From Paralvinella palmiformis (taxonomy: Eukaryota > Annelida > Polychaeta > Terebellida > Alvinellidae): a stretch of 64,000 nucleotides of DNA. Location: positions 226,501 through 290,500 of the forward strand of contig JAODUP010000090.1 of assembly GCA_025642065.1 (NCBI GenBank), read 5' to 3'. Under the pieces are notes generated by a model that was not told where the DNA came from, searched no databases, and saw only the letters and a list, made by a program, of their open reading frames with translations. The position numbers and the translations under genes are program-made. Of the stretch, positions 36,353 through 64,000 are shown piece after piece (position 1 is the first letter of the stretch; each line of letters opens with the position of its first letter).

Positions 36353-36595
36353 TTAGGGTACATAGTAAGAGGCAACAGGCACAGAGCATCAACATATCTA
36401 AACATCCTTCGAAACCTACCTCCATAAATCTAAATACAACTATACATACATTAATCTAAAAATAAAATGTTCCATACCTCCACATATTGATAAATGTGTG
36501 CGTATACCTAAGCATGTGTCTGGTCTACTCATTAGCCTGTGGGAACCAGCTAATTCGCTTTTCGTACGCGACAAATATGTCACGCCCACAGGAAA
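36353..36595. repeat. 243-bp direct repeat, right copy
   Basis: Near-identical to 35049-35291. It is followed two bases later by a 53-bp segment that also occurs, inverted, at 54371-54423, and then by (TG)n to about 36707. Confidence 0.92.
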
Positions 36596-36648
36596 CCATA
36601 TTTCTTATGCAATGGATAGGGCTACCTGTATGCTGACGTGTTAGCAGT

Positions 36649-36708
<60 letters not shown>

Positions 36709-36709
36709 C

Positions 36710-37013
36710 ACAACTTCTTAATTATAAGCTGTTCTAAGTTTCCGGCATGTTGTCATTCAATGTCTGACTAAAGGTTTTTTATCCCTAAATATTTTCCAAT
36801 ATCCGGTGTCAGCCCACAATACGGGGGCATCGTTTCATTGTTTCATGACTAATTACTTCCTCTGTGAAGAGATATATTTCCTGAGGTTAGAAATTTCCAA
36901 TCTGAAGTTATTATTGTTTATAATGTATAAATGTATGGTTATCAGCGCTTAAGGAAAGTAAATGTTATTTACTAACCACAGATACAAATATGTCAAGAAG
37001 GGTTAAGTTTTAC

Positions 37014-37061
<48 letters not shown>

Positions 37062-37978
37062 GATAAAATAGTATGATATGGGTAATTTTGGGTTTACCTT
37101 TGCTCATCGTCATTAGCAGTGAAAGATTATGTCATACAAAAATAAACGAAAGGGACTTTTAATTTTCTTATGAAACATTCAGCAATAATTGTCATCCCGT
37201 AAATCACAAAAGTTAGAGATTATATTTCGAATTCACCACATATACTGTGGACTTTTAACAAGTAATTTTTTTAAATATGAATCATCTTTTCCAACGACAT
37301 GCCGACGATCAATACACATATCTCATGGCTATTCGTATGTAAGTACATTATTTTATCCGAGATGTGTTTTTCCTACTCGCGGTCATTATTTAACATTATA
37401 TAAAATATTCAATCTTGGATAGTATCAGTCAAGTTTTAAAAATTCTCTTATTATTAATATCATATCCGATGAAGATGTTTGACAATGTAACAACACAACA
37501 TGTTGATAAGTTAATAACTTCGTCTCTATAGTGTACATTTGATATATTTGTTACAGGCTGTTGTTGGTGGCGCTTATTGACTGTCGTCTATTAAACACTT
37601 TAACTTCACTTGTCATCACAAATATGTCGAATCAGATCCCAATTTTTTGGCTGTATCCGTGGAATAGTTCATCCACCAATAGAAGCTCCACTGATTGATT
37701 GATCGATTCACTCACTCACTCACTCACTCACTCACTCACTCACTCACTCACTCACTCACTCAATCACTCACTCACTCACTCATGCTCATTATATAGCCAA
37801 TAAATCTTGTTTGTTGTGTACTAACTGACAGCTGATACCGGGAATCTTATCCGTCGACGTAACGAACAAAGTGACATCTAGCCACATGTATTTTGTTCTC
37901 AGAGCTTATGTTAAATAGGAAAGATTCCCTACCACTGATTCTCTGTGTACATTAATCACATTTCCCATTTAATGAAAC

Positions 37979-38015
<37 letters not shown>

Positions 38016-38430
38016 AAGGTGGCATTTTATCAGTGATCGCTGATATAGGCTGGTTAGAACAAACCCGATGTTTCACAATATGTTAACGTTACCACAAAGG
38101 AGTTGTTCGGCGACGGTTATAGCAAAGCTCTGACGAGCAACAATTCGCCCAGATTTGTTCCAAGTTGTAAGAGTAGTGGACGTGTAGTTGGCTTACTAAT
38201 AAACGAGATCCGATATGCAGTAAACACCATCTTATCGCAATACGTGAGTAATCTTTGATGTGTTTCGATTTAGATTTCTGTAACAGTTTTATACGGTTTC
38301 ATTCCTCGTTTTCAGTGAAGCTCTGTTTTAAGATTGGTACTTTTTAACATCATCTTGACTAAATTCCTGCACAGGTGAATCTGGGTAGGTGTTGGCTGAG
38401 CAATACTAGGAAGGTTTATCGCAACTATGG
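36710..38430. other. intergenic, microsatellites only
   Basis: Contains (TA)n at about 37015-37058, (CTCA)n at about 37710-37782 with one CAAT interruption, and (TA)n at 37980-38011. No gene is recognised; the 77-codon frame at 37189-37422 has no motif. Confidence 0.55.
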
Positions 38431-38434
38431 CGTG

Positions 38435-38638
38435 ATGTTATCCAAGAGATCGAGACCTGGTAGAAGTATCAAGGTATGGTAGACCTAACACACTCTACAT
38501 CTGATTGTTTTGGTCCGACCTTCTATAACTAGACAATTAACTCTGTGGGACGGGTTGATGTCGTTGTACATATAATTATCTCCCTTTCCATCTGTGGATT
38601 TGTTTAAATTGGCTTCCCGATAATAAGAGTGGCATATC

Positions 38639-38669
<31 letters not shown>

Positions 38670-38740
38670 TAATATTTTATAGATCAATGATTTATAAGAA
38701 ATAAGTTTTCATTTTGGTAAGTTGTTATTGGGACTGGATG

Positions 38741-38778
<38 letters not shown>

Positions 38779-39540
38779 TGATAGATGTTACATATTTCAT
38801 ACACACACACATACACACACACACGTAGACACACACATTAAGTTTTTCTTTTGTATAATTTTTTTTCGTATAAACCAAACACAAACAAATACACATCTAA
38901 CATAAACAGAAATCATGTGTCCAATAATATTCCCTTTTTTCTATGTTTATTATTATTGTTGTTATTATTTCAGAAATCTGTACGCTATATGTTCAATACG
39001 ATGTCCAGCTCTTATGTTTATGTGATGATAATAATTAAATCTTTAGAGAAAGAAGGTGTTATGGATACTGATGACTTAATTACACAGCTCCGAATTTTGG
39101 CCTATAGCATCTCAGATGTCTGTATCATATTACGACAATGCTGTCCACGAGTTCGATCCCGAATCACGTGTACCTCGGCCGATGCCTATAAGACGCCCCC
39201 AAACGACATTTTCCTTAGGCTGTCCACCGCTCTATATAAACATCGGGACAGCAATAGGGGTGTGGATAACACCCACCAGGTGGCGTCTTTTTCAAATCCC
39301 GATAGTGTAGATCGCCTCTGTAGGCTAAGATCCGGTTACGTAGCCTTATTGAGCATTCAACATTCACTTAACAGCTCGTTGTTCCATCATATCCTGGCTC
39401 GACTTCAAACAAACACAGCATGGAAAAGTTGCCGTAATTACAGGAAACGGCAAACAAAACGTAAATATGATAAACGCCGGAAGTTGTTAACTGGTAGAAG
39501 AACAACCCACTATTGTCTCTCTTTCTTGAGAAGTCCTTAA
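38435..39540 (+). CDS. candidate two-exon gene of unknown function
   Basis: A possible gene model: exon 38435-38473 (starts MLSKRSRPGRSIK, donor AAG/GTATGG) joined in phase 0 to 38974-39540 (acceptor TATTTCAG, stop TAA), giving about 201 residues. The second exon is the longest uninterrupted non-repetitive plus-strand frame in the window. The product has no signal peptide or clear membrane helix, and its C-terminal 45 residues are very basic (NYRKRQTKRKYDKRRK). No family is recognised. Against it: the bases around 39100-39170 look like a tRNA-derived SINE head (GGCCTATAGCATC, then GAGTTCGATCCCG), so part of the frame may be transposon-derived and the whole model chance. Confidence 0.3.
39100..39185 (+). 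mobile_element. possible tRNA-derived SINE head inside the open frame
   Basis: GGCCTATAGCATCTCAGATG resembles an A-box region and CACGAGTTCGATCCCGAATC a B box with T-stem pairing, about 45 bases apart. This spacing matches the other SINE heads. No body was matched to another copy. Confidence 0.45.
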
Positions 39541-39544
39541 ATTG

Positions 39545-40905
39545 TCCAGTTTGAGATGACAACAAGAGGCACTCATAATGATATGTAAGCCGTAGATGTA
39601 TTAGCGATCGTTTGTAGTCGGCACATTTCAAACAACCAATGACAAATGCTAATAATATGATTATTATGACATTACTAATGGCTAACTTTCCAGACCGGAT
39701 GTTTAAAGCCTTAGTTGACAGGTGGCGACACCGTTTGTTTTTAGATACAAACTAGCAATCAAATATATTTATTACTATTGTCCAGTACTACCAGAAATGA
39801 ACTTGTTGTCACTCTAAATCTAATATAAATTGCTTTGATACTAGTCGTATTAGTTCGTGAGTTAATAAAATAATATTCTGAACACATGGAGATATCAAGT
39901 CCATAGTTTTATATAGTCGTGAATTTGTGCAAGCATGCACAAACTTATAATTAAGCCAATGCATAGATTGATTGTTAATGTTTTATCGGGTGGTCTAATT
40001 AGTTTCTCTTTTCAAGAAAGCTGACAAGTCGAATCAAATCCCTTAAGCTCCTTTTAGTCACAAGTGATGCTTTCTATTTGTCATCATTTAATGGTGTTGC
40101 ATCCTTGACTTCGCTTCATTACCTTTGGAAGTCGTTCGGCCCATTTAGCCTACCATGTGCACAAAATTGGCCGTAAAACATCAATCATCATATGTACTAA
40201 GTGAAAATAATTGCAACCTTATCGGTTTTACCAGAAATCAGCGGATCTTTTATCATCTCGACTAATGGCACTGTTTTTATTTATCTAACTGTCCTAAGTT
40301 ATATCTCAGTGTCACTCTACTGTCAAAAAAATGTATTTAATACTTAAAGATTAGGTATTGTTAAGTTTTTCAATTTGCGAAGGATTAAATACAGGCCATT
40401 TTGAAATTGGGATGCTATTTAAACTTATCTGTCGTTTTGTTTGATGTTCTTCTGTGTCATCACTTGTTATCTATATTTCATACTTTACTTTGTAATTTAC
40501 TTAAACGTTTATTAGCCTATAATTATAGCTGTTGTACACATTGTCAAATTAATGACATTAAAATAAATGTAGCAATAGCCTATAGTAAACCAGAAAAGAA
40601 ACCATGAATAGATGACTTTTAAGAACTAATTTAAATTAGAATACAATGAAATATAACTGTAAATAAATATGGTTTTGTGAATTAATTATGTTAAGTATAC
40701 AGTTTGGTATTTATTGGGCATGTATTCCTTTTATGATAAACTCCTTACTTATTGCCATTTGCAACTTTAGGGCTAAGTATTAAGTTATTTTAACGAGTTC
40801 CAATTTTAATAAAGGTATGTGTGTGCGCGTGCGAGCACGCATGCGAGCTTCTGTGTGCGCCTGAGCACACGCGCATGCATCCGAACTTCTCTCTCTCCCC
40901 CTCTC

Positions 40906-40947
<42 letters not shown>

Positions 40948-41207
40948 TATGCTGTGCTGATTAAGCGACAGCCTGGGGATTCTCCCCGAACAACAAAACC
41001 ATATATATGAGTGTGTGTATGTGGGTATGCGGGTGTATGCGCATGCACACATTGAGAGCCTAGTGTTATCAGACACTATCACAGACTGTGAACACTATTA
41101 ATCTCACACAGACGAAGACAAGAATTTATTTCTAACAGATATGATACAAAATAATATAGTTACAAGTTAAATGGAATTTAAAAACGTGTGTATGTGTGTG
41201 TGTGACA

Positions 41208-41251
<44 letters not shown>

Positions 41252-41276
41252 ACTGGCTATCTTTGTTCAACTAATA

Positions 41277-41352
<76 letters not shown>

Positions 41353-41701
41353 AAAAATAATCCATGCACGTTAACAAGAAGACAACTAATCGGGTAGACA
41401 CAGCAGATGGTCATTAATAAAGCGACGAAATGATATGGAAATAGCATAAACAAACGTAAACAAACGTCTTATAAGGTATATAACAGTAAATACGTGAAGG
41501 TCAGAGTTCACCTTAAATCGCCTTATCACCTTTAGTTAAAGACGTTCCAATTAAGCATGAGAGCCAACTTCTGGCTGATGTCCGGGCCACCAGCTGTGAT
41601 ATCGTGGAGCATGCTGTTTACCCAGTGACAGATCCGACTGCGATGGCGAAATGTCCGCATCCAGCTTCGTGGTATCTTTCTCCGGTTGATAAGCAGGTGG
41701 C

Positions 41702-41776
<75 letters not shown>

Positions 41777-42100
41777 TTTTTAAAGATGGCTATTAGTGTT
41801 AGTAAAACAATGTCTACACAGTGTGTTGTAACAACATTTTCCCTAACCATCCAATTGTAGTACGTCTAATAAGTGGCCTGGGAAAACTTAATTCATCATT
41901 TATTGTTATGATAACAGATATCATTAACTTATTTCATTTATAATACCCATCTTTTATGATTATCGATATATGAGTTTTCCTAATAGAAATGTTTCGATAA
42001 CTGTAACATATAATCTTAGATTCATTCAGCATAGAAACCTCACAATCGGGGCTATCAGATAATAATAGTAATGCCAGAAATGGCAGTTATTTTACTTGGC
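39545..42100. other. intergenic, repeats only
   Basis: Holds a truncated family B SINE body at about 40090-40192 (CTTCGCTTCATTACCTTTGG, GGCCGTAAAACATCAATC) and a TG/GC tract with (CT)n at 40815-40908. (TA)n lies at 40909-40943, 41278-41350 and 41707-41757, and (TG)n at 41205-41250. A conserved 49-bp element lies at 40952-41000. No gene is recognised. Confidence 0.6.
40952..41000. repeat. 49-bp dispersed element with GGGGATTCTCCCC hairpin
   Basis: Starts CTGTGCTGATTAAGCGACAG and ends CGAACAACAAAACC. It recurs inverted at 50677-50725 with one difference by eye. It contains a short inverted repeat, GGGGA-TTC-TCCCC. It is probably the end of a dispersed transposon; the rest of the element is not recognised. 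Confidence 0.8.
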
Positions 42101-42119
42101 TGGCTACCTCAAACAATGG

Positions 42120-42345
42120 AGACATATGGTCTGTAATTTACAGCTTCACCACGAGGATTAACTCTAAACAATTTACAATTGACAATAGATGGGACATTCG
42201 GCGGAAAAAACCTTGCCAGTGCCTGGTTGAATGAAAAACTCCCCCCTACTATAGTGTCACGGCCGGATTTCGTACTTCCGACCTGCCGCACAGAATGAAG
42301 AAAGTCCCACGCTCTAACCCATCAGGCCATAGGGGAGGTTTGATA
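42120..42345 (-). mobile_element. tRNA-derived SINE, diverged
   Basis: On the minus strand from about 42340 the sequence CTATGGCCTGATGGGTTAGAG is a good A-box region. GGTCGGAAGTACGAAATCCG is a degenerate B box about 30 bases later. The body downstream has CAACCAGGCACTGGCAAGG. The open frame across it is incidental. Confidence 0.55.
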
Positions 42346-42425
42346 ATATTACATATTACAAACACAAAGGCTGAACACCACTAGAAAAAGGACAAATAAT
42401 ATTAAATATTTTTTTGTATTAAACA

Positions 42426-42465
<40 letters not shown>

Positions 42466-42873
42466 TTTCATCCACACCACAACCGACTGTTTCAGTTTCG
42501 AAACGTTGCATATATTCGCGAAGATTATATTTTCGTGGTTTTTATATTTTAATACTCGCCCGGAGGCCCGAGTCGGTGTAATAAGGTAACATTAAAATTA
42601 AAAACGTCACTATCGTTTATTGGTCCAGATTAAGCACCTCGATAAAATAGGAGCCTCAGTACCGCTGGAATATCAAACCAATTTCAAGTGCGCTCAATCA
42701 ACCCCACTTCGTAGAAATTGAGGCTTGGTAAAATAGCATAGTTGTGTCGCAGCACCACTCAGTGAGTTAATACTAATGACCCTATTGTGTGAAGGTATTT
42801 AAATTATTAACCTAGACTGACGATAAATGCCTAGAAATAATTAATTGTAGCTTATGTTGTCTTCAATGATTTA

Positions 42874-42915
<42 letters not shown>

Positions 42916-42917
<2 letters not shown>

Positions 42918-43063
42918 CAGTTAATCTGTATAACCAGGTAATATGTATATTAGCTGAAATTTTCAGGTAGTACGTCTAATGCTAACTGAGATTTAATACA
43001 GGTTACCTGAACCTTTCAGGTAATTTACATATTACCTGATTACACAGATTTATTGTAACATAT
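42916..43063. mobile_element. short inverted-repeat (MITE-like) element
   Basis: The two halves are imperfect inverted copies over about 55 bp. The left half reads TTACAGTTAATCTGTATAAC then CAGGTAATATG. The right half read on the minus strand gives TTACAATAAATCTGTGTAAT then CAGGTAATATG. Both continue through AGCTGAAA/ACCTGAAA and TTCAGGTA. The left end abuts (TA)n, consistent with insertion at TA. No ORF. Length is about 150 bp. Confidence 0.75.
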
Positions 43064-43356
43064 CTGGAAGTATTTGTTCATATAAAAAAAACGCCTTAAA
43101 AAGCCGAGGAAAACATCTTAAGCATAGAAGTTTGAATCAATTAGGACGTTACACCTATTCTTAGCATAACTATTATTATAGTTATTATCATCATCATCTC
43201 CATCATCATTAGCAACACCATTATCTTCATCAATAATTGATTACCTTTCCATTCTACATGACGATTATATATTTTTATATTATTTTAAATATGGGAAGCT
43301 GACAATGTATTATATAAGATAATTATTATTATCATTGAGATATTATTTCTACTTAC

Positions 43357-64000
<20,644 letters not shown>

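Noticed and set aside
35049..36595. Confident call of an LTR retrotransposon
   Set aside because: No TG...CA ends, no primer-binding site or polypurine tract, no protein domains and no target-site duplication visible.

Overview
This is a eukaryotic window. Coding sequence is broken into many short exons with GT/AG introns. The rest is AT-rich and full of (TA)n, (TG)n and (CTCA)n microsatellites, tRNA-derived SINEs, decayed CR1-like LINEs and small inverted-repeat elements. Together with the protein families present, this suggests a lophotrochozoan invertebrate, most likely a mollusc; the assignment is inference. No bacterial gene organisation, CRISPR array or operon is visible.

Layout. 0.4-2.6 kb: a 5'-truncated, frame-shifted CR1-like LINE. 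2.6-10.4 kb: repeat-rich, no gene recognised, with a LINE remnant at 7.9-9.0 kb and several SINEs. 10.5-11.7 kb (+): a complete three-exon gene for a small protein with two membrane helices and a Gln/Gly/Tyr-rich tail. 11.7-24 kb: intergenic, with SINEs, a 33-bp tandem array and a suspicious homopolymer tract. 24.06-31.24 kb (-): a ten-exon gene for an rBAT (SLC3A1)-like amino-acid transporter heavy chain, with old transposon pieces in its largest intron. 32.07 kb (+): a tRNA-Gly(GCC). 32.3-34.3 kb: a second CR1-like LINE. 35.0-36.6 kb: two 243-bp direct repeats that differ at two positions. 38.4-39.5 kb (+): a weakly supported two-exon candidate gene.

43.36 kb to the right edge (-): one very large gene. 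I could join 38 exons, about 2,180 codons, and both ends lie outside what I can define. From N to C it encodes four blocks of cysteine-rich repeats, each closed by an EGF domain. These are followed by NIDO, AMOP and VWD domains, a cadherin-like fold, EGF-like domains, a SEA domain, a last EGF and a transmembrane helix. The C-terminal half has the architecture of MUC4-like transmembrane mucins. The N-terminal half is built from a roughly 40-residue three-cysteine unit, usually one unit per exon, that I do not recognise. This exon-by-exon three-Cys repeat array is the best candidate for something undescribed here.

The genes show no sign of working together; they are ordinary neighbours in an invertebrate genome. 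The two large minus-strand genes both encode surface or membrane glycoproteins. Their introns have collected repeats, including repeats within tens of bases of exon boundaries.
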